A DNA stretch of 64,000 bases. Origin: an uncultured Rhizobiaceae group bacterium (lineage in GTDB: Bacteria; Pseudomonadota; Alphaproteobacteria; Rhizobiales; Rhizobiaceae). The notes under the pieces are model-generated. The model was given only the letters and a program-made list of their open reading frames with translations. It searched no databases and was not told the DNA's origin. Positions 1 to 8,573 of the stretch are shown piece after piece (position 1 is the first letter of the stretch; the number at the start of each line of letters is the position of its first letter). The stretch spans positions 166,161 through 230,160 of the forward strand of contig CALLUS010000009.1 of assembly GCA_938010435.1 (NCBI GenBank), written 5' to 3'. A program made the position numbers and the translations under genes.

Positions 1-871
1 AAAACTCATGAGCCATAACCATGCCAATAGCCACAGCCTCACCGTGCACAAGGCGATTTGAGTCGTAAGCGACAGATGCCTCAAGGGCGTGGCCAAATGT
101 GTGACCGAGATTGAGAAGGGCACGGCTACCGTTTTCCAATTCGTCGGCTTTAACCACTGCGGCTTTTGAACGGCAACTTTGGGCAATCGCGTGACGGCGC
201 GCTTCGCCACCTGCAAACACTGCTTCGAAGTTCTCTTCCAGCCAATCGAAGAATTCTGGCTGATCGATCAATCCATATTTGGCAACTTCTGCATATCCTG
301 CGCGCATCTCACGGTCGCTCAATGTGTCCAATACGCTGGTGTCGGCCAATACGAGAGACGGTTGGTTGAACAACCCTACAAGATTTTTGCCACGAGGTGA
401 GTTGATTCCGGTTTTTCCACCAACAGAAGAATCCACTTGTGCCAACAATGATGTGGGAATTTGTATAAACCCCATACCACGGCGCACTATACCGGCTGCA
501 AAGCCTGCAAGATCACCCACAACACCGCCACCAAAAGCCAGCAAAACATCGTCCCGTTCCATGCCTGCAGCCAAGATACCGTCCACAACGGTTTCCAGCG
601 TTGCGAAACCTTTAGAGGGTTCGCCAGGTGCAACTGAGATGGTCTGTGATGAGAGACCCGCAGCTGTAAGCGAGCTGCGTAAAGTGTTCCCATGCAACTC
701 GTTTACGTTGTCATCGGTTACGATAATGCAGCGGGCATCCCCATGAAGTTCGGAGATGTATTTGCCAGCTTTCGCTATCAGCCCGTCGCCAATGAAAATA
801 TCATATCCGCGATCGCCTAAATCGACACGGATTTTTTCGATTTCACTGGATGATGTTGCCGAGGTGTTCAT
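1..871 (-). CDS. aroB: 3-dehydroquinate synthase, 3' part missing
   Basis: Catalyses DAHP to 3-dehydroquinate, step two of the shikimate pathway, in the cytoplasm, using NAD and a divalent metal. The gene begins with ATG at 871 and runs off the left edge of the window after 290 codons, so about 80 C-terminal residues are missing. Visible family motifs are the nucleotide-binding stretch around FGGGVVGDLAGFAAG, the substrate segment IPTSLLAQVDSSVGGK, and the metal-site region with NLGHTFGHALE and HGEAVAIGM. It lies 88 bases downstream of aroK on the same strand, the usual aroK-aroB pair, so the two are probably co-transcribed. Identification is secure. The incompleteness is only the window edge. 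Confidence 0.96.
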   Translation of the reverse strand, partial: MNTSATSSSEIEKIRVDLGDRGYDIFIGDGLIAKAGKYISELHGDARCIIVTDDNVNELHGNTLRSSLTAAGLSSQTISVAPGEPSKGFATLETVVDGILAAGMERDDVLLAFGGGVVGDLAGFAAGIVRRGMGFIQIPTSLLAQVDSSVGGKTGINSPRGKNLVGLFNQPSLVLADTSVLDTLSDREMRAGYAEVAKYGLIDQPEFFDWLEENFEAVFAGGEARRHAIAQSCRSKAAVVKADELENGSRALLNLGHTFGHALEASVAYDSNRLVHGEAVAIGMVMAHEF

Positions 872-959
872 CAGATTTTGTCAGTTTCAAATTGAACCAG
901 AGGATGCCCCAAATTTGTGCACCCTTCGATGAATTGGTATTGGCAAAACCGTGACAAGC

Positions 960-1577
960 TTATTCCCAGTTTCGGCTCTCGGCGATGGATGGAAGCTGAT
1001 CTGCAAGGAGATCAACGACTTCTGCTGCAATGACATCACGGCTCACAGTGCGTGATTCGATATGCACATCAGACAAAGCGTAAACAGGATTGCGCTCTTC
1101 GAGAAGAGCTTTCATCACAGCTTCAGGGTCTTCTGTTTTCAGAAGCGGGCGATCTGATCGACGCTGAACGCGTTTCATCAGAATATCCAGATCAGCACTG
1201 AGCCAAACAGAGACCCCGCCTTCGGCAATGTCAGCACGAACTTCTTCATTCATGAATGCACCACCACCGGTTGCCAGAATTTTCTGACCTTCTCCCATCA
1301 GACGTTTGATGACCTTTTTTTCACCGGACCTAAATGCTTCTTCTCCGAATTGATCGAAAATGTCCTGAATATCCATTCCAGCGGCTTTTTCGATTTCTTT
1401 ATCTGCATCTACAAAAGGGATATCGAGATATTGCGCCAGCTTTTTTCCGATTGTGGATTTGCCAACCCCCATAATTCCAACAAGGACGATGCTTCGTCCT
1501 GCCAGTGCTCTGCGGATGGTGCTGGAGCGGTCTGCGATGACCGCGCGATTGACTTCTTGGCTTGTTGCTGTGTTCAC
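960..1577 (-). CDS. aroK: Shikimate kinase
   Basis: Phosphorylates shikimate to shikimate 3-phosphate with ATP, step five of aromatic amino-acid synthesis. The 205-residue protein has a P-loop GIMGVGKST at about residues 34-42, the shikimate-binding DAD at 57-59, the GGGA loop at 104-107 and the lid arginine segment RRSDRPLL near 140. An N-terminal extension of about 28 residues before the core fold is common in rhizobial AroK. The start is ATG at 1577. aroB follows 88 bases downstream, and xerD with its small upstream gene diverges on the other strand. Confidence 0.96.
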   Translation of the reverse strand: MNTATSQEVNRAVIADRSSTIRRALAGRSIVLVGIMGVGKSTIGKKLAQYLDIPFVDADKEIEKAAGMDIQDIFDQFGEEAFRSGEKKVIKRLMGEGQKILATGGGAFMNEEVRADIAEGGVSVWLSADLDILMKRVQRRSDRPLLKTEDPEAVMKALLEERNPVYALSDVHIESRTVSRDVIAAEVVDLLADQLPSIAESRNWE

Positions 1578-1774
1578 GGTGTCTGTTTCTGGTTTCTTTT
1601 TCGGGTGTCAGTTACGAAGTTCAAGGTCAAACACCGCAAAATTGATCTTACGTCAAGTGGGGCAATGTAACTTGCTATTCTGCGTTAGCTTTATCATAAA
1701 GCCAATTGGGGCATGTTATAAATAATGTTCGACTCGCGATTGGGTCGGTTTTTACAAATTCAGGGGTTCTGTCA

Positions 1775-1918
1775 GTGCCTAGTCTTATCCGATTTGTGGT
1801 TATTTGTGGCGTTTTGGCAGGCCTTGCCTACGGTGGCATGTTTGCGCTTGCTACATTTGTTGAGCCCGATGAACGCGAGATGCGGGTCAAAATCCCTTCC
1901 AAGCGTATCAATCAATAA
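1775..1918 (+). CDS. Small single-pass membrane protein next to aroK/xerD
   Basis: A 47-residue protein is read from a GTG at 1775, giving VPSLIRFVVICGVLAGLAY and so on. One hydrophobic helix occupies residues 5-28, followed by a charged cytoplasmic-type tail (EPDEREMRVKIPSKRINQ). From memory, a very similar short protein with the same PSLIRF start and EPxxREM tail sits at this position in many Rhizobiales, which argues for a real gene. An upstream in-frame start at 1706 would add 23 poorly conserved-looking residues, so I prefer 1775. Function is unknown. It diverges from aroK and is followed 50 bases later by xerD. Confidence 0.7.
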   Translation: MPSLIRFVVICGVLAGLAYGGMFALATFVEPDEREMRVKIPSKRINQ

Positions 1919-1968
1919 AACGTATTTTTTTAGAGATTTAGAGTTTTCAAAGACATTTTGCTTAGAGC

Positions 1969-2889
1969 ATGAGCATGAATGACAGTTTCCTTATCGAATC
2001 ATTTCTTGAAATGATGAGCGCTGAACGCGGTGCCGCAGCCAATACGCTGGATGCTTACCAGCGTGATTTGGGTGAATTCTCTGAATATTCGAAGCCTTCG
2101 TTGATATCTGCAGGTCCGATTGATGTGCGCAGCTGGATTTCAGATATGGAGAACCGCGGGTATTCGGCTTCATCCCAAGCGCGAAAACTATCTGCATTGC
2201 GTCAACTCTATCGTTTTACCTTCTCAGAAGGTTTGCGCGAAGATGATCCAACGGGGTCTATCGACAATCCACGCACCCAACGTCCATTGCCCAAAATTAT
2301 GAGCGAAGCGGACGTAGATCAGCTTTTACTAACTGCAGAAGAGTTGGTTAATGTATCCAAAAAGGATCGCCCGCGTTTCAAAGCCGCCCGCATGCATGCG
2401 TTGTTAGAGTTGCTTTATGCGACTGGGTTGCGGGTTTCAGAACTTGTAAGTTTGCCCAAGTCTGCAACACGCCGCGATACGCGGTTTTTGATCGTTACAG
2501 GCAAAGGTAATAAAGAACGATTGGTGCCATTGGGAGATAAAGCCAAACAGGCGGTCAGCGTTTATGATGATTTGCTGAAAACTCATGATTCCCCCTGGCT
2601 TTTTCCGTCATCGGGCGAAAGCGGACATTTGACGCGTCAGCATTTTGCACGGGAATTAAAATCACTGGCAGTACACGCGGGGTTAAACGCTTCAAAAGTT
2701 TCTCCGCATGTTTTACGTCACGCATTTGCAAGCCACCTTTTGCAAAATGGTGCAGATTTGCGGGCTGTCCAACAATTGTTAGGGCATGCAGATATTTCCA
2801 CGACGCAGATTTACACCCATGTTTTAGAAGAACGATTGCGTGGTTTGGTGGAAACTGCTCATCCATTGGCGCAAGCTCGGCAGCCGTAA
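1969..2889 (+). CDS. xerD: Site-specific tyrosine recombinase XerD
   Basis: Resolves chromosome dimers at dif together with XerC at the septum. The 306-residue length is normal. It has an N-terminal SAM-like core-binding domain (about 5-95) and a C-terminal catalytic domain with the full tyrosine recombinase set: R155 (TGLRVSEL), K179 (GKGNKERLVPL), H247 and R250 (HVLRHAFASHLL), H273 (LLGHADIST) and nucleophile Y282. The start at 1969 or the ATG at 1975 (two residues shorter) are both possible. The chromosomal position beside aroK-aroB is conserved in rhizobia and marks this as the housekeeping XerD and not a phage or integron integrase. It converges on the M48 peptidase gene with only 12 bases between. 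Confidence 0.95.
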   Translation: MSMNDSFLIESFLEMMSAERGAAANTLDAYQRDLGEFSEYSKPSLISAGPIDVRSWISDMENRGYSASSQARKLSALRQLYRFTFSEGLREDDPTGSIDNPRTQRPLPKIMSEADVDQLLLTAEELVNVSKKDRPRFKAARMHALLELLYATGLRVSELVSLPKSATRRDTRFLIVTGKGNKERLVPLGDKAKQAVSVYDDLLKTHDSPWLFPSSGESGHLTRQHFARELKSLAVHAGLNASKVSPHVLRHAFASHLLQNGADLRAVQQLLGHADISTTQIYTHVLEERLRGLVETAHPLAQARQP

Positions 2890-2901
2890 CCTGTTTGAAA
2901 G

Positions 2902-4368
2902 TCAGTCTGAGATTATTTTGACTTTCTGACCGGCTTTAACACGCTGTCCGTTGCTCAAACCGTTCAATGCTTTGAACAGTTCGACCTTCTTGGACACACC
3001 GGTCATTTGGTTTGCAAGACTTGCAATGGTGTCGCTTGATTTGACCGTTTTGATTTTCACCTTCAAAGGTTTCAGGTTTTTCTTCTCGGTGGACGTCATA
3101 GTTCTGAAAGTATTGGCAACATCACTCGTGATTTTTGGAATCCCTTGGGCGCTGCGTGGTGCGGCAAGAATGAACCTATAATATTTGTTTTTGTACGAAA
3201 TAACCTCGATTCCAAACTGCCAATCACCAGCTTCAGCCTGTCCGGATGCGCTGGTATTTCCATTGATGTTGTTTGGTTTCACGGTGGCTGAATCAAGACC
3301 ATTGACCCAACCAGACTGGATATATTGTGAAGGCGATTTGGCTTCAGAATCCGATTTATTGACCGTGTCAAAACGTAAGGCCATTTGATCTGGGCCACCG
3401 GCAAGAACAGCATCTGTTTTATTCGTCAACTTGAAGTTTTGCGGCACCTCGAATGTGATGCCAAGTTTGCGATGGGAGAAACGATTGCCACGGATAAAAC
3501 CTTCTGTGGCTTGATCTCCAAATATGATGCCGTCGATACCTTGCAGAAAACGATCACGGCCTTTTTCCCCGGTGCCATTCGGACCTTGCGTACGTGCGTG
3601 ACGCTTTGCCAATTCTATGCGCTGTGGTGTGGACGGATGAGAACTTGCAAGGTCGTCGGTTTTATCGTCCGAACTGTTTCGCCAAGCGGTATAGCGATCC
3701 ATGGATTCCAGAAAACGTGCCGCTGCAAAAGGGTCGTACCCGGCTTTTCCAATTATTTTGATGGAAATGGCATCGGCTTGGAGTTCTTGAGCTTGGGAGA
3801 AAGCCACAAGTTTCTGTTTTGTCGATGCCTCGGCTACTTTTCCGGCCAAAGGATTTGAAACGACCTCAGAGATTACCCGTCCCGCGATGTCGTTTGCTTT
3901 TTGTTGACGTCCTCTTTCTATACCATGATTGGCAGAAACATGAGCCATTTCATGGGCTAAAACGGCGGCAACTTCAGACATATCATTGGCAAGAGTGAGC
4001 AATCCACGCGTGACATAAAGATAGCCGCCAGGTAAGGCGAAGGCGTTCACAGTTGGTGAATTCAAAATTGTAATTTGGAAAGATTTGTCTGGAGCATTGG
4101 AATGTTCCACCAGATTGCCCGCAATGACTGCTAATACTGTTTCCAACTGTTTGTTGTTGTAGGCGCCGCCATTGGCTTTTAGGATTTTCGGGTGTTCTTG
4201 AGCACCAATCGAAGCTTGAGGGTCATTCGCGCGCTGGGCTTCAAAGCTTAATGTTGGACCGGTTTCTGTTGTAGACGTTTCTTCGGTTGCCGCGAGTTCC
4301 TCGGCGCTGTTTAAGATTTGACACGCCGACAGTGCAACGCAAGTGGAGATCAGAGCTAAGCGTCTCAT
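2902..4368 (-). CDS. M48 family zinc metalloprotease lipoprotein with C-terminal LysM
   Basis: Predicted periplasmic, membrane-anchored zinc protease, probably in outer-envelope quality control like BepA/YfgC. Read from ATG 4368 the protein has 488 residues. It starts with a lipoprotein signal peptide whose lipobox is LSAC (Cys16). HEMAH at 139-143 is the HExxH zinc site, with the third ligand in the downstream ELQADAIS segment. The last 50 residues form a LysM-like peptidoglycan-binding module ending KAGQKVKII. A TTG at 4404 would extend the protein by 12 residues, but it overlaps the upstream gene and spoils the signal peptide. It lies one base after the nuclease-fold gene and ends the minus-strand envelope block. 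Confidence 0.9.
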   Translation of the reverse strand: MRRLALISTCVALSACQILNSAEELAATEETSTTETGPTLSFEAQRANDPQASIGAQEHPKILKANGGAYNNKQLETVLAVIAGNLVEHSNAPDKSFQITILNSPTVNAFALPGGYLYVTRGLLTLANDMSEVAAVLAHEMAHVSANHGIERGRQQKANDIAGRVISEVVSNPLAGKVAEASTKQKLVAFSQAQELQADAISIKIIGKAGYDPFAAARFLESMDRYTAWRNSSDDKTDDLASSHPSTPQRIELAKRHARTQGPNGTGEKGRDRFLQGIDGIIFGDQATEGFIRGNRFSHRKLGITFEVPQNFKLTNKTDAVLAGGPDQMALRFDTVNKSDSEAKSPSQYIQSGWVNGLDSATVKPNNINGNTSASGQAEAGDWQFGIEVISYKNKYYRFILAAPRSAQGIPKITSDVANTFRTMTSTEKKNLKPLKVKIKTVKSSDTIASLANQMTGVSKKVELFKALNGLSNGQRVKAGQKVKIISD

Positions 4369-4369
4369 T

Positions 4370-5125
4370 TTATCTATCAATAATTTCAATTTGCGCTTCA
4401 TCAAAAAGTCGAATTAACGGTCCCTGTCGTTGTTCCAAAACTCCCCGCACACGGACAGTTTTCCCTTTTAAACCTGTTAACAGATCTAGCGACCCCTTAA
4501 ACGCCCCCTTTCCCTTTTTGACAACTGACAGAGTGAAGTCTTGTGACCAATTTTGGCCGAAATTGAGGTAAAGACGCCGTTTTCTGTTTCCAACTGATAA
4601 CACTTTGCCTTCGATTATTGAGAAGAAGCCAATTCTATTTGTGAGTTGATCTATTTGGTTTGCTGTAAGAATGGCTTCTTTCTGGGACCATAGACCAACT
4701 TTAGATGCAATTGCCTGGTGTTCGGCTTTTCGCATTGTTGCTAAACATCGGGAGGAAATGTTTTCCGATGACCCGTTTAAGAGTGCCTTACCATTGCGCA
4801 AGAATGCGCCTTGGAGCCATTTTTTTTGGGCGTCTTGGAACGCTTGAATATGAATGACACCATAACGATCCGCTTTCTGGTCTTGACCATATATGGTGAT
4901 GCTGTTTCCAACTTCGATCTTGCTTGATGGTTTTAAAGCTTCCAATCCGGTGAGCGAAAAATTTTTTTGTGAGCCTGAAAGTTGAAAAGTTTGTTTGCGT
5001 CGGTCGACGACGGAGATCGTAGACGTGTGTTCAGGTCCGGCGATACAGGGATGAGTTTTGATTTCCGCAATTGCGCCCGTTTGGAAAATGGACGATAGAA
5101 ACAATGTGGCAACTGCAGTTTTCAT
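4370..5125 (-). CDS. Secreted SNase-like (thermonuclease-fold) protein, probably inactive
   Basis: A 251-residue exported protein: the signal peptide MKTAVATLFLSSIFQTGAIA suggests a periplasmic location. The middle part keeps the SNase family scaffold (DRYGVIHIQAF, then W-LQ-AFLRNGKAL, then a C-x4-AEHQAI...GLW tail at about 105-150). The expected catalytic strand with DGDT and the RLxGIxxPE arginine is absent; the equivalent region reads VVDRRKQTFQLSGSQK. A second OB-like domain follows (about 170-250, GKTVRVRGVL...GPLIRL). An upstream start at 5206 would overlap the neighbouring gene and lacks a signal sequence, so ATG 5125 is chosen. It starts 4 bases after the small membrane-protein gene. 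I infer a binding role, not DNA cleavage. Confidence 0.72.
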   Translation of the reverse strand: MKTAVATLFLSSIFQTGAIAEIKTHPCIAGPEHTSTISVVDRRKQTFQLSGSQKNFSLTGLEALKPSSKIEVGNSITIYGQDQKADRYGVIHIQAFQDAQKKWLQGAFLRNGKALLNGSSENISSRCLATMRKAEHQAIASKVGLWSQKEAILTANQIDQLTNRIGFFSIIEGKVLSVGNRKRRLYLNFGQNWSQDFTLSVVKKGKGAFKGSLDLLTGLKGKTVRVRGVLEQRQGPLIRLFDEAQIEIIDR

Positions 5126-5129
5126 CGTA

Positions 5130-5417
5130 TCAATCACCAATGGACCAATCGTCATGAAGACTGAGAACCATATCAGAAACGGATTGTGAAAGAGCGGCCA
5201 CACCAATGTGTTCCATCAATCCATGCCATCGTTCAGCAGAACTACTGATAACCACAGATAAGGGTGAAATGGGAAGATCGTAGCTCCAGGTCACCAATGC
5301 CGAACTTTGAAACATAGCTAGAACGACAAGGGTGATGACCATCAAAGCGAATACAACAATCACCAATCTCGATTGATGCGCTCCTTCAATTGTATTGGTC
5401 CATTCTTTCGACATCAT
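5130..5417 (-). CDS. Small one-helix membrane protein downstream of MBOAT gene
   Basis: A 95-residue protein with an ATG ATG start at 5417/5414 preceded by a GAGGG-type ribosome site. A short polar N-terminus (MMSKEWTNTIEGAHQSR) leads into one strong transmembrane helix, about residues 18-37 (LVIVVFALMVITLVVLAMF), then a soluble part of about 55 residues with WSYDLPISPLS and an acidic C-terminal end. I do not recognise a family. It begins 7 bases after the MBOAT stop and ends 4 bases before the next gene, so it is almost certainly co-translated with both. By analogy with small partners of other MBOAT systems it could be an accessory subunit, but that is inference. Confidence 0.7.
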   Translation of the reverse strand: MMSKEWTNTIEGAHQSRLVIVVFALMVITLVVLAMFQSSALVTWSYDLPISPLSVVISSSAERWHGLMEHIGVAALSQSVSDMVLSLHDDWSIGD

Positions 5418-5424
5418 CTCACCC

Positions 5425-6834
5425 TCAAAATTGAAAATAAATAAATGGTGCAGTGCCGGGAGGTGCAAGCCATAAAACTGCGGCTAAACCCAAAATGAAG
5501 GCGAAGGCGATAAATGCCAAGGGTCTCGTTTCAAACCGGCGCGTGAGATGCTCGATACTGTCGCTTGGTATAAATTGAGCCATAAGAGGCAATGTAATGA
5601 GTGCCACCGTGAACCAAGTTAATCCGTAAGTGTCGATGGAAAGGTTTGCCAAACCTACAAACCAATCTGCGGCGATTAAAAGATCGCTTGATCTGAAAAA
5701 GACCCATGCTGCGCAAACGACATGGAATGTGATTAGCCAGCCAAGAGTTGATTTTAGTTTTGATTGTTGGGTTTTATCTTTCTTTGAAATTGCGCGTTCT
5801 ATGGCAAGCCATGCTCCATGCAAACTGCCCCAGATAATGAAGGTCCAAGCTGCGCCGTGCCAAAGGCCACCCAGAAACATAGTCAGAAAGAGGTTCCGGT
5901 AGGTGTTCCAAGTGCCAAATTTAGAACCGCCTAATGGTATGTAGAGATAGTCGCGCAACCAGCCCGACAGCGAGATATGCCAACGGCGCCAAAAATCTTG
6001 AAGGGAAATAGCGCGGTATGGTTGATCAAAGTTCTTTTTGAATTGAAAACCCAGCAGTGCGGCAGTGCCGATTGCAATATCGCTATAACCCGAGAAATCG
6101 CAATAGATTTGAACGGCATACCCATAAACACCCAACATAAGCATTAAGCTTGAATAGGAGGTGGGGTCGAGAAAAACAGGATCAACTAAATCAACAGCGA
6201 GATAATTCGCAACAACCATTTTTTTGAACAGGCCCCCGATGCATAGGGCAAGGCCAAAACAAACTGCTGTTTTGGTCAGCGAAGATTTTCGTTCCAATTG
6301 AGGTAGAAAATCCGCTGCACGGACAATCGGACCCGCCACCAGTTGCGGGAATAAGGAAATATAAAGCAGGACATCAATTGGGTTTGATCTTGCTTCAATA
6401 TCATTGCGATAAACGTCGACCACGTAAGAGATCGCTTGAAATGTGAAAAAAGAAATTCCCACGGGCAATATGATTTGCAGAAAAGGTAGGTCTCGTTGCC
6501 AACCAATCGCAAATAATGCGTCTTGCAAAGATGCTAGGAAAAACCCGTAATATTTGAAGAAACCCAACACGCCTAAAAGCGCGCCGGCTGCTAATGCAAC
6601 AATTATACGTTTATCTCGATCAGTATTAAATTTTAAAAGGCCAAGTCCGGCAACCCAAGCAGATAATGAAGCGCTGAGAAGCAAAAAGCAGAACCGCCAG
6701 TCCCACCAGCCATAAAACACGTAGCTTGCTGCCAACAACATAAGTTTTCGCGCCATCGCGTGATTGCGCAAAGACCATGTTGATCCAAATACAAGTGTGA
6801 AAAAGACAGCAAAGGTGAGTGTGGGAAAGAGCAA
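5425..6834 (-). CDS. MBOAT family membrane-bound O-acyltransferase (AlgI-like)
   Basis: Moves an acyl, usually acetyl, group across the inner membrane for O-acylation of an extracytoplasmic glycan. The 469-residue polytopic protein shows the family hallmarks: the early KYYGF segment (94-98), LPVGISFFTFQ (123-133), the conserved DFWRRWHISLSGWLRDYLYIPLGG region with His286, and the catalytic histidine His326 in GGLWHGAAW. Start is a TTG at 6834; the frame has no better upstream ATG and the N-terminus MLFPTLTFAVFFTLVF looks like the normal first helix. Two SGNH hydrolases lie upstream on the same strand, the classic partner type for AlgI or PatA proteins. The substrate glycan is not evident. Confidence 0.92.
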   Translation of the reverse strand: MLFPTLTFAVFFTLVFGSTWSLRNHAMARKLMLLAASYVFYGWWDWRFCFLLLSASLSAWVAGLGLLKFNTDRDKRIIVALAAGALLGVLGFFKYYGFFLASLQDALFAIGWQRDLPFLQIILPVGISFFTFQAISYVVDVYRNDIEARSNPIDVLLYISLFPQLVAGPIVRAADFLPQLERKSSLTKTAVCFGLALCIGGLFKKMVVANYLAVDLVDPVFLDPTSYSSLMLMLGVYGYAVQIYCDFSGYSDIAIGTAALLGFQFKKNFDQPYRAISLQDFWRRWHISLSGWLRDYLYIPLGGSKFGTWNTYRNLFLTMFLGGLWHGAAWTFIIWGSLHGAWLAIERAISKKDKTQQSKLKSTLGWLITFHVVCAAWVFFRSSDLLIAADWFVGLANLSIDTYGLTWFTVALITLPLMAQFIPSDSIEHLTRRFETRPLAFIAFAFILGLAAVLWLAPPGTAPFIYFQF

Positions 6835-6923
6835 GTTTGTTGTGCGTTCGCATTACAGTTGGGCCGTGTGGCAAACTATAACGAAACACCAAGATGTGAA
6901 AGCACCGTCATTGGACGAAGAGA

Positions 6924-8468
6924 TTATTTGGAGGCGACGGCCACATTGCTTTGTGCGGGTATGGTTAACCAATTGACGAATGCGCTGGCGCTTTTGCGAT
7001 ATCCAGCATTGGTCAAATGCACGCGGTCGCGGGATGCTAATTTTTTGGATGCCCAAGTGTTGATTCCGCATGTGCCACCCATGGCTGCTGACCAATCCCA
7101 GTAAGACCCGTTTTGTGTGGCGGCAATGCTTTTCACTGCTTTGCGCACCGGACCCAATTTTGGCGGGACAGCCCAACTGCCACAGGCGCGTTTTCCGCGT
7201 TTTCGCAAACCCGATGCTGCACCAATGAACACCAGATCGGCATTGGGTGCAGAGGCTTTCATCTGCTCCATGAAGCTGTTGGCATAGGCTTTGTATCTTT
7301 TGATATTCAAATTGTCTTTAAAGCCCTCGTTGGTGCCATAACCGTAAACGATTAGGTCTGGATCAAGGCGTTTGATATCATTGGCAACGAGGCGTTTGTC
7401 AAAACGGCGTGTTATATCGACAGTTGCGCCAATCAAACCGAAATTGACGTATCTCACACCGGCACGACTTTTGCCGCCGCCCCAATTGAGTATAGTTGTT
7501 TGTGCTCCACCACCGGGACGTATTTCGAGTTTGTTGCCTTTGGTTTCCAAGCGAAATGTTTTCGACCCTTTAGATTTTGACCAAGCATTGAATTTCTTGG
7601 TGATGGCACCAACTTTCATGGTCACGCGCCCTTGGGAAGGCCCTGATAAAACAGTGACCTCTGCCCAATCAAAACCTTTCTGCGAAATCATTGTCATGGA
7701 TGATCTAGACGAGCGTGATGTAAGGTTTACTCCCGAAATTCCAAATGGCCCGGTTTTCGATTTTAGTGCCGTTTTGGAGCGCCAATTACCGGAAGATGAC
7801 AAACGCACTTGATCGGCCACGCCGTATTTAAAAGCTGACGCTGGAAGCACCATTCCCCGGCCAGCATGACCGTATCTGCTTTGAAGTTCATTTCGAATGC
7901 CGCGGGAAAAACTGTCTGATGCCACATGGCTGTCGCCGATATGTAAAATGGTCAATGGCTTTTTGCGTTTGCCTTCTTCTATCGCTTTCAATTTTGCGTG
8001 GAAACGCCCTAAAGGGCCACTGCTTGAAATGATAGGTTCAATAGAAGGATTGGGTTCTATTGCAGGCGCTGCTTTTTCTTTTGGTTGCACAATGGGTTCG
8101 GTCGGAGTCAATTTTGCCAGAACGATTTCAGCAGGCTTTGCCGGTGGTCTTTTGGCGAGAAGGCTCGTGCGTTTGCCGACGAGTTGTTTTGCTGCATTTG
8201 AGTTTCGTATGGAAGCGGTAGACAGAACTTGTTCGCCCGATTGTTGTGTTTTTTGCAGTGATGCTTTTTGTGCTTCTAACTGAACAGCTACCCGGTTCAA
8301 TGCAGTCGTGTGTTGTTCAGGTGTTGCTGTTGGAATATAAGGCGCCGGTTTGTTCCCGTTAAACAGGGTACCAAGGGGCGCATTGGTTCCTGTGCATGCT
8401 GTCAGCGCAAGGGTGAGCAGCAATGTGCTGGCACTCCTTTTTAGTTTGACAGATTTTGCACTTCGCAT
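6924..8468 (-). CDS. SGNH/GDSL hydrolase-fold lipoprotein, probable O-acyl transfer partner
   Basis: A 514-residue envelope protein with a lipoprotein signal peptide (lipobox LTAC, Cys at about residue 25). A low-complexity Pro/Ala/Lys-rich linker covers roughly 30-155. The SGNH domain then follows: the nucleophile block ILHIGDSHVASDSFSRG, block III GYGTNEG, and the C-terminal catalytic pair in RDRVHLTNAGY (D-x2-H). The gene stops 90 bases before the MBOAT start on the same strand. In AlgI/AlgJ/AlgX and PatA/PatB type systems an SGNH protein receives the acetyl group and places it on the polymer, which is the role I infer here. A plain esterase is the alternative. Confidence 0.82.
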   Translation of the reverse strand: MRSAKSVKLKRSASTLLLTLALTACTGTNAPLGTLFNGNKPAPYIPTATPEQHTTALNRVAVQLEAQKASLQKTQQSGEQVLSTASIRNSNAAKQLVGKRTSLLAKRPPAKPAEIVLAKLTPTEPIVQPKEKAAPAIEPNPSIEPIISSSGPLGRFHAKLKAIEEGKRKKPLTILHIGDSHVASDSFSRGIRNELQSRYGHAGRGMVLPASAFKYGVADQVRLSSSGNWRSKTALKSKTGPFGISGVNLTSRSSRSSMTMISQKGFDWAEVTVLSGPSQGRVTMKVGAITKKFNAWSKSKGSKTFRLETKGNKLEIRPGGGAQTTILNWGGGKSRAGVRYVNFGLIGATVDITRRFDKRLVANDIKRLDPDLIVYGYGTNEGFKDNLNIKRYKAYANSFMEQMKASAPNADLVFIGAASGLRKRGKRACGSWAVPPKLGPVRKAVKSIAATQNGSYWDWSAAMGGTCGINTWASKKLASRDRVHLTNAGYRKSASAFVNWLTIPAQSNVAVASK

Positions 8469-8573
8469 GGCCTACACGCTCTACAATTCACTTTTGCCAG
8501 CACGGAAAGCAAGGCAAATATCTTAACCAATTCTAAGCAAACAGCGTTAATGAACCCTCAACGAGAAGGCGCA

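Noticed and set aside
1969..2889. Tyrosine recombinase as sign of an integrated element
   Set aside because: It is the housekeeping XerD in its conserved place beside aroK-aroB; no att repeats or phage genes are near.
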